From positions 1 to 23,416 of the IMG/VR virus record IMGVR_UViG_3300018048_000063: 23,416 nucleotides of DNA; one strand, given 5' to 3'. Position numbers and translations under genes: made by a program. This document shows, piece after piece, positions 6,720-14,377 of this stretch. Below the pieces are notes generated by a model. It worked only from the letters and a program-made list of their open reading frames with translations. It did not search any database and was not told the DNA's origin. This DNA is from a virus. How positions within the stretch are numbered: the stretch's first letter is position 1; each line of letters starts with the position of its first letter.

Positions 6720-7567
6720 TCAAAAGTCCTTTTATACCTAACCTAGTTAATACAATTAAGAAAAGAAAAAACCCTAGTTGGAAAGCAGGCACCTATAATC
6801 CAGAATCCAAGGAATGGGAATTTGATTATAATGAATCTAATGTGGATTTTTTAATGAATGCTGTTAAGGGTATGAATTTTAAGATAGATAGTAAGATACA
6901 AGAAGACTTTGAAAAAATTAAATTAGTAAAAGAGAATGCTCTAAAAGATTTAGATATGCTTAAACTAGTTGACGGAAAGTTAACATATCGAAATACAATC
7001 ATCGATGAAACTGACTTAAGAAAATCATTTGTTATTGCAAAATCTCTTGGATGTACTGTTTATGATGACAATTTGGTTAAATTAATACCAAATAAAGATC
7101 AGTTTGATAAAATTTTATATAGCGATTCGAAAAATCATTACGTAAATAAAAGCAAGTTTAATAGAAGTAAATTTAATAATATTATTTCTTCTAGTAGAAA
7201 AATTTTTATTATGTTGGCTAGTAACAATCCATCGGATATGGAAGATTGGGTTGACACATTGTTAGAAGGTGGCATTAACGCAACCGACATTTGTGTTTGT
7301 TTTAGATACAAGAATAACAACGAAGCAAATGAGTTTATTAAAAATAAACAGGTTAATACATATGATCCAACAAAGAAAGTATTCATACTTTCTGAAAGGA
7401 TTCCAAAACCAATTGTAAAAGATATGGTAAGGCCTGATATGGTTATTGTTGATTTACCTACAACACCTAGTCATTATAAAACTAAGATTTATCTTGAAAA
7501 TAAATCAACAGTAGTTTATTATTGTGCTACTAAACCAAGCGGAGTAGATAATTGTGCCGACGTGTAA
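6659..7567 (+). CDS. HARP-like / helicase-associated protein next to UvsW, no ATPase motif
   Basis: A 302-residue protein starting at ATG 6659, inside the previous gene (61-base overlap), with no clear Shine-Dalgarno, so its start may be coupled or produced by frameshifting. Residues about 12-55 (LYIDGESIVIKSPF, then IKKRKNPSWKAG, then SKEWEF) resemble the short beta-rich HARP-type module found in front of some annealing helicases: strand, helix, W-containing strand. The C-terminal half has RKIFIMLASNN, KKVFILSERIP and PDMVIVDLP, suggestive of Rossmann strands, but no Walker A or B is visible. It overlaps UvsW by 14 bases. It may be a cofactor or degraded helicase. The HARP likeness is a visual judgement and uncertain. 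Confidence 0.5.
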   Translation: MAVRTIDKTKSLYIDGESIVIKSPFIPNLVNTIKKRKNPSWKAGTYNPESKEWEFDYNESNVDFLMNAVKGMNFKIDSKIQEDFEKIKLVKENALKDLDMLKLVDGKLTYRNTIIDETDLRKSFVIAKSLGCTVYDDNLVKLIPNKDQFDKILYSDSKNHYVNKSKFNRSKFNNIISSSRKIFIMLASNNPSDMEDWVDTLLEGGINATDICVCFRYKNNNEANEFIKNKQVNTYDPTKKVFILSERIPKPIVKDMVRPDMVIVDLPTTPSHYKTKIYLENKSTVVYYCATKPSGVDNCADV

Positions 7568-9014
7568 ACTAATAATCAAAGACGAAGTAAATGTAAAATT
7601 TGAAGGATTAGATCTTCAAATGCGTAAACATTTAACTAATAAATTTAAATATGATATTCCTTATGCACGGTACTTGCCAGCATACAAACTAGGACGATGG
7701 GACGGCACTGTAAGTTTCTTTGGACTAGGTGGAACAACATATGTTAGTATGCTTGAAGAAGCGTTGGTGGCACTTGAAGAACGCGGTTGGTATGTTGAAG
7801 TAGAAGATTTGAGAGCACCTACACAACTAACTTTCGATCATATAGATGAAAATTATTGGAAAGACAAAGGTGTACATTGGCCTAAGGGACATCCTGAAGC
7901 AGGTAAGCCTATTATCTTAAGAGACTATCAAGTTGAAGTTATTAACAATTTTTTAAGTAATCCACAAGCACTACAAGAAGTTGCCACAGGTGCAGGTAAA
8001 ACTATTATAACAGCAACATTATCAAACTTATGCGAACCTTATGGACGTAGCCTTGTTATTGTTCCTAATAAGTCGCTTGTAACACAAACAGAAGAAGATT
8101 ATGTAAACTGCGGTCTTGATGTAGGTGTGTACTTTGGTGATAGAAAAGAACTAGGACATACGCATACTATTTGTACTTGGCAAAGTCTAAACATACTAAG
8201 CAAAAAAACTAAAAATAACGAAGCGGCGATTACATTCCAAGAAGCAATGGAAGACATCAAATGTATTATGGTCGATGAAGTACATCAAGCAAAAGCAGAT
8301 GTGCTTAAACAGTTGCTTACACAGAACTTTGCAAACGTTCCTATTCGTTGGGGACTAACAGGCACTATTCCAAAAGAACAGTTTGAGTTTCAAGGTATTA
8401 GAGCAGGACTTGGAGAAGTAATTAACAACATCAGTGCAAGTGATCTACAAGCCAAAGGAGTACTTGCTAACTGTCATGTGAATGTTATTCAAACAGAAGA
8501 CACACAAGAATATAAAACGTATCAAGAAGAATTAAAATATCTTACAACCAACGAAAAAAGAATAACTTGGATTGCAAAATTGATTTCTAAGATTACCGAA
8601 AATGGTAATACTTTAATACTTGTTGATAGGATTTCTGCAGGAAATATGTTACAATCTAAATTAGAAAATAGTGTTTTTATTAGTGGTGAAACTAAAAGTA
8701 CTGAAAGAAAAGAACATTATGACGAAGTAAAAACTATGAATGATAAAATTATTATTGCAACATATGGTGTAGCCGCTGTGGGTATTAATATTCCACGTAT
8801 CTTTAATTTAGTTTTATTAGAACCAGGCAAATCGTTTGTTAGAGTTATTCAAAGTATTGGTAGAGGCATTAGAAAGGCAGAAGACAAAGATCATGTTCAA
8901 ATCTGGGATATCACCAGCAGGTGTAAGTTTGCGAAGAGGCATCTTACACAAAGAAAAAAATTTTATAAGGAAGCAAACTATCCTTTCACAATTGAAAGAA
9001 TAGATATAGGATAG
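7554..9014 (+). CDS. uvsW: UvsW-type SF2 DNA helicase
   Basis: A 486-residue protein starting at GTG 7554, in overlap with the previous gene; no ATG lies nearby in frame. The N-terminal module (residues 1-85, with YARYLPAYKLGRWDGTVSFF) is the DNA-binding domain typical of T4 UvsW. The SF2 motifs follow: RDYQ at 123-126, Walker A TGAGKT at 145-150, DEVH at 241-244, LTGT at 268-271, and motif VI QSIGRGIRK at about 433-441. UvsW unwinds branched DNA and R-loops and drives fork regression, which switches T4 replication from origin-dependent to recombination-dependent mode. Length is close to the 500 residues of T4 UvsW. It ends 7 bases before the next gene, which has AGGAG. Confidence 0.93.
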   Translation: MPTCKLIIKDEVNVKFEGLDLQMRKHLTNKFKYDIPYARYLPAYKLGRWDGTVSFFGLGGTTYVSMLEEALVALEERGWYVEVEDLRAPTQLTFDHIDENYWKDKGVHWPKGHPEAGKPIILRDYQVEVINNFLSNPQALQEVATGAGKTIITATLSNLCEPYGRSLVIVPNKSLVTQTEEDYVNCGLDVGVYFGDRKELGHTHTICTWQSLNILSKKTKNNEAAITFQEAMEDIKCIMVDEVHQAKADVLKQLLTQNFANVPIRWGLTGTIPKEQFEFQGIRAGLGEVINNISASDLQAKGVLANCHVNVIQTEDTQEYKTYQEELKYLTTNEKRITWIAKLISKITENGNTLILVDRISAGNMLQSKLENSVFISGETKSTERKEHYDEVKTMNDKIIIATYGVAAVGINIPRIFNLVLLEPGKSFVRVIQSIGRGIRKAEDKDHVQIWDITSRCKFAKRHLTQRKKFYKEANYPFTIERIDIG

Positions 9015-9021
9015 GAGAACC

Positions 9022-9525
9022 ATGCAAATATTAACAGTAGAAAATAATTATTATAGTTTAAACAACTTACCAAAAGAAATTAACGAAGACATACGTTATA
9101 GCGTACTAGATAATTCAGATCCTAAGGACCCTGATTATTTCTTTATGCCTTTAATTTATTTAGAAAGTTTTAGTTCACCTGCGGTAGTATTACAAATAGG
9201 ACCACATCAAATTCAAATGCCACTTGAATGGAGCATGATTGTTGGTAGTCCAGACAGTGGCGAGTTATGTATTTTGCCGTTGACTAGTTTGAATGACAGA
9301 GGATTTGAAGCGTTTATTTTTAATCCGTTGGACGGATATAGACCCGAATGGCACACTGTTGATGTTATTAATGTTTATCAAGACGTCAAGTGGTATTTTC
9401 CTAAATTAAAATCAGGACAACTATTAACAACACCTTTAGAGAAAAAACATAAACCAGAATGTGCATATTTTGTTAAAGAAGTTTCAAGACAAAACGAACA
9501 ACTTGAATGGAGTTTATTATGGTAA
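9022..9525 (+). CDS. Conserved hypothetical phage protein downstream of uvsW
   Basis: A 167-residue protein with a strong TAGGAGA Shine-Dalgarno before the ATG. No catalytic motif or membrane segment is visible. Distinctive stretches are PAVVLQIGPHQIQMPLEW, LTSLNDRGFEAFIFNPL, KWYFPKLKSGQLLTTPL and CAYFVKEVSRQ; it looks like a compact beta-rich globular protein. I recognise the pattern as one that recurs in T4-like marine phages without an assigned role. It sits between UvsW and another unknown with 7-base overlap, so it is co-expressed with recombination functions. Function is not assigned. Confidence 0.6.
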   Translation: MQILTVENNYYSLNNLPKEINEDIRYSVLDNSDPKDPDYFFMPLIYLESFSSPAVVLQIGPHQIQMPLEWSMIVGSPDSGELCILPLTSLNDRGFEAFIFNPLDGYRPEWHTVDVINVYQDVKWYFPKLKSGQLLTTPLEKKHKPECAYFVKEVSRQNEQLEWSLLW

Positions 9526-10250
9526 GTTTTTGGTTTAAAAAGAAACCCATTGTGTTAGAATGCTTTACAGATAATGCAACTGTACACGAATTATTTCCTA
9601 TTGCTAAAACTAGAAAGTTTACACCTGATTGGTTTAAATCTATGCCTATGACACACAAGAGTCATAAAGAAATGAGTCAAAACTTATCAATTGAAGAACC
9701 TAGTATTAGAATGTGTCCTGCTATAAATGATCACTTTTCTTTTGGTGCAATTATGCCGGCATTTGCAGAATTAGTTATTCAACGAGATGCTGTTACAGGA
9801 AAAGCAGAATGCATGGCCGCGGCCGCAACTTGGGGACAACCTGTGCAACATCATGCAGATGATTTATCAAACAAAGCAGAATTATTGCATTGGAAATTTG
9901 GAACACCTTGGTTATTTAGAGAAAGCACAGGTTTAAAATTTTATTGGACACAGCCTAGTTGGCATCAACGTAATCCTCTGAACCATTGGATCACACCTGG
10001 GTTTATAGAATTCAAGTATCAGCATTCTGTGTTGGTTAATATGATGATTCCAAAAGGAAAAAGAATTCACTGGCAAGCAGGAGATCCTGTTGTGCAATTG
10101 ATACCTTTGATCGAAGATCAAAATAGACTAGAAGTTAAATGTCATCTTGTCACTAGTGCTGAGATGGAAAAGTTAACTACTTACAAACCGTTTTTTCTAA
10201 ATTCATATATGAAAACACGGAAACTAATAAAAGATATGGAGAAAGGCTAA
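9519..10250 (+). CDS. Conserved hypothetical phage protein (beta-rich, unassigned)
   Basis: A 243-residue protein. ATG 9519 is chosen over ATG 9507 because GGAG lies 6 bases before it. The sequence begins MVSFWFKKKPIVLECFTD and contains FTPDWFKSMP, IRMCPAINDHFSFGAIMPAFAELVI, and a C-terminal IPKGKRIHWQAGDPVVQLIPLI, a layout of tryptophan/proline-rich strands with no known active-site motif. The segment PTWF-like, then CPAINDHF, then GxIMP resembles a family of marine-phage hypotheticals in which a WY/WF-K motif precedes a CP motif. It overlaps its neighbours at both ends (TAATG to the cupin), implying translational coupling. Function is unknown. Confidence 0.55.
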   Translation: MVSFWFKKKPIVLECFTDNATVHELFPIAKTRKFTPDWFKSMPMTHKSHKEMSQNLSIEEPSIRMCPAINDHFSFGAIMPAFAELVIQRDAVTGKAECMAAAATWGQPVQHHADDLSNKAELLHWKFGTPWLFRESTGLKFYWTQPSWHQRNPLNHWITPGFIEFKYQHSVLVNMMIPKGKRIHWQAGDPVVQLIPLIEDQNRLEVKCHLVTSAEMEKLTTYKPFFLNSYMKTRKLIKDMEKG

Positions 10251-10609
10251 TGACAATGAAAGCAGGAAAGATATGGGGTCAGACAGAACTTATTCATGCT
10301 AACGGTGTTCTTGAATTTCATAGAATTGAATTCAAGAAAGGGTATAAGTGTTCTGAACATGAACACAAATATAAATGGAACGGATTCTTTGTTGAGTCGG
10401 GCAAGATGCTTGTCCGTGTTTGGCAAGATGATCAGGAAGGTTTAATTGACGAAACTATTCTTGGTCCGGGTGAATTTACTCAGGTTAAGCCGGGTAAGGT
10501 TCATCAATTTGAAGGCATCGAAGACGGTGTTGCCTTTGAACTATACTGGGCAGAATTCAATCATGATGATATTGTAAGACGCACAGTTGGTACTAAAATT
10601 AAAAATTAA
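10250..10609 (+). CDS. Cupin-fold protein
   Basis: A 119-residue single-domain cupin. Cupin motif 1 is GYKCSEHEHKYKWNGFFVESG at residues 31-51, with metal-ligand candidates H37 and H39 and a likely third ligand further on. Motif 2 is PGKVHQF with H85. Strands FELYWAEF close the barrel. An ATG six bases later (10256) is an alternative start; the first is taken because it forms a TAATG overlap. Cupins of this size include sugar-nucleotide isomerases and epimerases, small dioxygenases and regulators. Since sugar-nucleotide enzymes lie just downstream, a sugar-related role is plausible but not shown. Confidence 0.72.
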   Translation: MTMKAGKIWGQTELIHANGVLEFHRIEFKKGYKCSEHEHKYKWNGFFVESGKMLVRVWQDDQEGLIDETILGPGEFTQVKPGKVHQFEGIEDGVAFELYWAEFNHDDIVRRTVGTKIKN

Positions 10610-10619
10610 GGAGAACATT

Positions 10620-10790
10620 ATGTTTAAATGGCTTAAAAAAATCTTATGGCCAGGTAATTTACCATTAGAAGAACCTTTGGTATTAAACAAAATATATAAA
10701 GAAATAACGCCAGCAAAGGCAAAGAAAAAGCCAGCGGCCAAAAAAGCGGCACCAAAAAAACGAGGCCGCCCAGCAACCACAAAGAAGTAA
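10620..10790 (+). CDS. Small basic AT-hook protein
   Basis: A 56-residue protein with a good AAGGAG Shine-Dalgarno 6 bases before ATG 10620; an upstream in-frame start at 10587 lies inside the cupin gene. The N-terminal third (MFKWLKKILWPGN) is an amphipathic aromatic/basic segment. The last 25 residues are lysine/alanine/proline-rich, like histone H1 tails, and contain KKRGRPATTKK, whose RGRP core is the AT-hook that binds the minor groove of AT-rich DNA. In such an AT-rich genome it could compact phage DNA, act as a nucleoid-associated factor or modulate recombination beside UvsW. The DNA-binding call rests on the motif; the role is inferred. Confidence 0.72.
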   Translation: MFKWLKKILWPGNLPLEEPLVLNKIYKEITPAKAKKKPAAKKAAPKKRGRPATTKK

Positions 10791-10793
10791 ACG

Positions 10794-11402
10794 ATGTCAG
10801 CGGGTGCTATATCTATTATACCTAATCTTGTGTATAAGTTCCATTACGATGGAGATCTAGCACCTGCTGTATCGCGAGCAATTAAAGATACTTGTGTGCA
10901 TCCATCCAATGTTGGATCTATGAGAGGTGGTGGAAAGACAACTGCTAATCACACTAAAAACCCTCCACACACTTGGCAGGAATTAGAATCATTTTTTGAT
11001 TGGCTCGATCCACATATGAAAGAAGTATGGAACGAGTGGGATATGGCCGACTTACCTTTGATTCCAGAAAACAGTTGGACAAACATAGAAGCCAAAGGAG
11101 GCTTTGTTGTAGAACACGACCATTCACCCAGTCATATGAGCATGGCGATATACTTACAAAAGCCAGAAAATAGTGGAGATATAGAATTTAGAAATCCATT
11201 ACAAGTTAATTGGAGTCATATGCCAAGAAAGTTTATCGACGGTGATAAACACGATTATTTTCAGCCGGTAACTGCTACAACAGGAGACGTTGTTATCTTT
11301 CCGGGATGGTTATCACATAGAGTACAGCCTAATCAATATGACGACATTAGAGTTGTTATGAGCATAAACATTAATGGAGTCAGAATAAGGAATTCAGTAT
11401 GA
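10794..11402 (+). CDS. 2-oxoglutarate/Fe(II)-dependent oxygenase
   Basis: A 202-residue protein, 3 bases after the AT-hook gene. The double-stranded beta-helix signature is visible: EHDHSP at residues 107-112 with candidate iron ligands H108/D109 or H110, MSMAIYLQKPENSGDIEF as the next strands, then GDVVIFPGWLSHRVQPN with distal ligand H175, and R186 in DIRVVMSININ as the 2-oxoglutarate anchor. This matches the phage 'putative 2OG-Fe(II) oxygenase' type (TIGR02466-like), common in marine myoviruses. Substrate is unknown: hydroxylation of a protein, nucleotide or sugar are all possible. Overlap with the next gene is ATGA. Enzyme class is secure; biological role is not. Confidence 0.82.
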   Translation: MSAGAISIIPNLVYKFHYDGDLAPAVSRAIKDTCVHPSNVGSMRGGGKTTANHTKNPPHTWQELESFFDWLDPHMKEVWNEWDMADLPLIPENSWTNIEAKGGFVVEHDHSPSHMSMAIYLQKPENSGDIEFRNPLQVNWSHMPRKFIDGDKHDYFQPVTATTGDVVIFPGWLSHRVQPNQYDDIRVVMSININGVRIRNSV

Positions 11403-12370
11403 AATATTTAATAACAGGCACATCAGGATTTATAGGGTCACATCTAGTACAACGACTTGCAAGTAACCCAGAAAATTATATCTATTGTTTAGATAAAGAT
11501 CCATTGAATATTGTTATGCCGCACCTAATGTCCTTAGACAATGTCGAAGAAATAATACACAACCTTAGATTTCCGGTTCCACTATTGCCTGATGTAGATT
11601 ATGTAATTCATTTAGCGGCATTTAATGGAACAAAACATTTTTATTCAAAAGCATATGATGTAATTAAAGACAATATATTAACTACTATCAACTTAATAGA
11701 TTGTTATAGAAATAGAGATATAAAAAGATTTATATATTCAGGTACTCCGGAAAGTACAGTGGTGTCGACTGAATATTTTGATTACGGATTGCCAACAGAT
11801 GAAAATGCTCCTGTGGGAGTTATTGATGTTAAAAATAAAAGATGGAGTTATGCAAATTCAAAAGCACTAGGTGAGCAGGCCGTTATAGCAAGTGACTTGC
11901 CATACACTATTATTAGATATAATAATGTATATGGTCCAAGGCAGATTGATCATTTTATTAGTGAATTTTATGATAGGGTGGTTAGTAAAGAATACAGTTT
12001 GTACGGACACGAAAATACTAGAACATTCATTTATATTGATGATGCAATTGACGCCACAGAGTTATTAATTAATAATCAAGGTGCAATAAATGATATTTTT
12101 AATATTGGTGGAGAAAAAGAAACCACTATATTAGAAGTTGCAAAAACTATTTTAAAACTTATGAATAAAGAAGATGTTGAATTAGAGTTACACCCTGCAC
12201 CAACTGGAAGCACCATGCGTAGATGGCCTGATATATCTAAACTTAAAAATCTAACAGGATTTGAACAAAAAGTTAGTTTAGAAGAAGGTCTAATTAAAAC
12301 ATTAAAATTAGAAGGGTATGAAACAATGCGAGTACTAGACGAACTAGACAAACAAGGAGATAATGTATGA
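11399..12370 (+). CDS. NAD-dependent sugar-nucleotide epimerase/dehydratase (extended SDR)
   Basis: A 323-residue protein starting in an ATGA overlap. It has the SDR nucleotide-binding motif GTSGFIG at residues 7-13, DVDYVIHLAAFNG at about 65-77, and the catalytic YANSK with Y151 and K155. It also has RYNNVYGPRQ in the substrate-binding region and RTFIYIDDAIDAT near the C-terminus, which is typical of UDP-glucose 4-epimerase, UDP-glucuronate decarboxylase and dTDP-glucose dehydratase relatives. Length is normal. The next gene is a UDP-glucose dehydrogenase-like protein, so UDP-glucuronate may be its substrate (epimerase or decarboxylase). Fold and cofactor are certain; the specific reaction is inference. 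Confidence 0.85.
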   Translation: MKYLITGTSGFIGSHLVQRLASNPENYIYCLDKDPLNIVMPHLMSLDNVEEIIHNLRFPVPLLPDVDYVIHLAAFNGTKHFYSKAYDVIKDNILTTINLIDCYRNRDIKRFIYSGTPESTVVSTEYFDYGLPTDENAPVGVIDVKNKRWSYANSKALGEQAVIASDLPYTIIRYNNVYGPRQIDHFISEFYDRVVSKEYSLYGHENTRTFIYIDDAIDATELLINNQGAINDIFNIGGEKETTILEVAKTILKLMNKEDVELELHPAPTGSTMRRWPDISKLKNLTGFEQKVSLEEGLIKTLKLEGYETMRVLDELDKQGDNV

Positions 12371-13161
12371 ACTTAGGTATAGTGGGTATAGGAGCAGTAG
12401 GTACAGCAAATCTAAAAGGATTTGAATATCTTAGTCATACTGTTAAAACCCATGATATAAAATTAAAAACAACAATTCATGATGTAGCAGATTGTGAAAT
12501 AGTTTTTGTTTGTGTTCCTACTCCTAGCACAAAAGAAGGTGAATGTGATACAAGCATTATAGAAAGTGTTATTACAGAACTTAATGATGTACACTATAAA
12601 GGAATTGTTGCTATTAGGTCAACCGTGGTTCCTGGATTTACGCAAAGTATGATAGACAAATTTAAAAATCTTACAATTTGTTTTGTTCCTGAATTTTTAA
12701 GAGAACGTTGTGCTGAAGATGATTTTATTAATAATCACAAACTACTTGCAATAGGTACACACGATATTTGGGTGTATAGAAAACTTGTACAAGCACACGG
12801 AGACTTGCCGTTACACACAGAACACCTTACGCCAAACGAAGCAGAAGTTTTAAAATATTTTAACAATGTGTATGCAAGTTTACGTGTTACTTTTGCAAAT
12901 GTAATGTACGAGATTTGTGAAAAACTTGATTGTGATTATACAACAATTAAAAATGCTTACATCAAAACAGGTAAAGCAACAGATATGTATTTGGATGTTA
13001 ATCCTAGCCTGAGAGGATACGGCGGTATGTGTTTACCAAAAGACACAAAAGCCTTAGCACAGTTAATGAAGAAATTAAACATCGATTTGAATCTTATCGA
13101 AACTATTGATAAAGACAATTCCAAATTTAAGAAAACGGTGTTTAATGGAATGCGTGACTAG
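12367..13161 (+). CDS. Short UDP-glucose/GDP-mannose dehydrogenase
   Basis: A 264-residue protein with AAGGAG before an ATG that overlaps the previous stop. The NAD-binding loop is GIGAVG at 7-12. RSTVVPG at about 84-90, PEFLRE at about 108-113, K163 in VLKYFNNVYAS, and GYGGMCLPKD with the catalytic cysteine at 222 and K225 are all present. Bacterial UDP-glucose 6-dehydrogenases are usually about 390-450 residues; this protein stops soon after the catalytic cysteine and lacks the C-terminal UDP-binding Rossmann domain. It could still be active with a rebuilt substrate site, or partner with another subunit. It would convert UDP-glucose to UDP-glucuronate for the neighbouring epimerase. It is the last gene before a new promoter. 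Confidence 0.82.
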   Translation: MNLGIVGIGAVGTANLKGFEYLSHTVKTHDIKLKTTIHDVADCEIVFVCVPTPSTKEGECDTSIIESVITELNDVHYKGIVAIRSTVVPGFTQSMIDKFKNLTICFVPEFLRERCAEDDFINNHKLLAIGTHDIWVYRKLVQAHGDLPLHTEHLTPNEAEVLKYFNNVYASLRVTFANVMYEICEKLDCDYTTIKNAYIKTGKATDMYLDVNPSLRGYGGMCLPKDTKALAQLMKKLNIDLNLIETIDKDNSKFKKTVFNGMRD

Positions 13162-13190
13162 TTGACAAACTTCCATAAAGATGCTACTAT
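13162..13190 (+). promoter_or_regulatory. Sigma70-like promoter with start codon at the predicted transcription start
   Basis: Consensus TTGACA (13162-13167), a 17-base spacer, TACTAT (13185-13190) preceded by TGC (extended -10). The base 7 after the -10 is the A of ATG at 13197. It begins at the stop of the UDP-glucose dehydrogenase gene and drives the clamp-loader-like/zinc-finger unit. Confidence 0.75.
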
Positions 13191-13196
13191 ATGAGT

Positions 13197-13262
13197 ATGG
13201 CTGGAGAACATATAGAAGAATTCTGGAATTTCATTAAAGGAAATAAAAAATATCATGGCTGA
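13197..13262 (+). CDS. 21-residue leader ORF, predicted leaderless
   Basis: ATG 13197 sits exactly at the predicted transcription start; an in-frame ATG at 13191 would be upstream of it. The peptide is MAGEHIEEFWNFIKGNKKYHG, then TGA overlapping the start of the next gene (ATG 13255). It may be a real micro-protein or a device that brings ribosomes to the next start, which has only AAAGGA at a long distance. Low certainty because the ORF is so short. Confidence 0.4.
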   Translation: MAGEHIEEFWNFIKGNKKYHG

Positions 13263-13701
13263 GAAAAAGTTTTTAGATCTAAAAGCAATGCTACGTGCAG
13301 TAGATAAACGTGATAAAGATTGGTACAATAGATTAAGCGATGACGATAAGAAATTGTTTGCTCCTTTTATTGCTATGCGTTATGTAAGTAATGTAAAAGG
13401 TGATGCGTTCTTCCAAGAACACTATTTAGAAATGACCAACGAATTTGTAAACAAACATCACTGGACGCTGAGCAAAAATCACAAAGGCTTGTTATGGAAA
13501 CTAATGGCTATGTGTGGTGCGTATGAAAACTTCTTTCATCAATATTTGGCGGCACCAAAGAAGCAAGCCAAAAACAAATTTGAACAAGTATTACTAGATA
13601 AAAATCCTAATATGAAGGTAGACGATGCAACAACCTTATCAACTATTATGTCAAAAAGTGAACAAGCGGAATACGTTAAAGAGCATGATCCAAACAATTG
13701 A
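13255..13701 (+). CDS. Possible clamp-loader small subunit (gp62-like)
   Basis: A 148-residue, mostly helical, basic protein. The pattern LDLKAMLRAVDKRDKDWYNRLSDDDKKLFAPFIAMRYVS resembles the N-terminus of gp62-type clamp-loader small subunits of T4-like marine phages: a helix, a W, then 'LS-DD-K-F-PF-MR-S'. It is followed by MTNEFVNKHHWTLSKNHKGLLWKLMAMCG and HQYLAAPKK. In T4, gp62 joins gp44 to load the gp45 sliding clamp. No ATPase motif is present, as expected for this subunit. T4 gp62 is longer (about 187 residues), and gp44/gp45 are not in the window, so this identification is a pattern judgement. The 3' end overlaps the zinc-finger gene by 17 bases. Confidence 0.42.
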   Translation: MAEKKFLDLKAMLRAVDKRDKDWYNRLSDDDKKLFAPFIAMRYVSNVKGDAFFQEHYLEMTNEFVNKHHWTLSKNHKGLLWKLMAMCGAYENFFHQYLAAPKKQAKNKFEQVLLDKNPNMKVDDATTLSTIMSKSEQAEYVKEHDPNN

Positions 13702-14377
13702 AAAAGACTTTGAATGTGTACACTGTAAAAAAAGTTTTTTAAAAGAGAAAACTTTGATCGCCCATATGTGCGAACCTAAACGCAGGGCAATGCAAAAAGA
13801 CGAAAAACGTGTACAGGTTGGATTGTTAGCATTTAATAAGTTTTATGAAATAGTTCAAAAAAGCAATGCTAAAACATACACCGAGTTTTGTAAAAGCAGT
13901 TACTATAATGCGTTTGTAAAGTTTGGAAGTTTTGTTGTTAATATCAATCCAATATATCCTGAAAAGTTTATTGAGTTTGTAATTAAGAGTGGTGTTAAAT
14001 TAGATCATTGGTGTCGAGACGAACTATATGATACCTTTCTATTTGAAATGATCAAACTAGAGCCTGTAGAAAGTGCTATGCAACGTTCTCTCAAAACCAT
14101 GATGGATTGGGGCGATAAACAACAAGCACCTTATCATGATTACTTTAAGTATGTAAATCATAATAGAGCAGTTCATGATATTCGAAATGGTTTGATATCA
14201 CCTTGGCTCTTGCTAAATTCTAAGGAAGGTGTTAAACTATTAGCAAGTTTTAATGATGAACAATTAACTATAATTGAACCAGCACTTGATGTAGTTTATT
14301 GGAAACAAAAGTTTAATATGAAAAAAGCAGATTTAGAATTAGTTAAAGAAATAATAAAGGAAGCAAATGTTAGTTAA
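13685..14377 (+). CDS. Conserved phage protein with N-terminal zinc finger
   Basis: A 230-residue protein; ATG 13685 is chosen because AAAGAG lies just before it and the finger follows at once (an earlier in-frame ATG at 13625 lies in the previous gene). Residues about 10-27 form a C2H2-like finger: C-V-H-C, then FLKEKTLIAHMC, with basic EPKRR after it. The remaining 200 residues are helical and conserved in style: RVQVGLLAFNKFYEI, KSSYYNAFVKFGSFVVNI, LDHWCRDELYDTF, RNGLISPWLLLNS, EPALDVVYWKQKF. I recognise this as a recurrent uncharacterised protein of T4-like marine phages. The finger suggests DNA, RNA or protein binding, perhaps in replication given the neighbours. Overlap with the next gene is 11 bases. 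Confidence 0.68.
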   Translation: MIQTIEKDFECVHCKKSFLKEKTLIAHMCEPKRRAMQKDEKRVQVGLLAFNKFYEIVQKSNAKTYTEFCKSSYYNAFVKFGSFVVNINPIYPEKFIEFVIKSGVKLDHWCRDELYDTFLFEMIKLEPVESAMQRSLKTMMDWGDKQQAPYHDYFKYVNHNRAVHDIRNGLISPWLLLNSKEGVKLLASFNDEQLTIIEPALDVVYWKQKFNMKKADLELVKEIIKEANVS

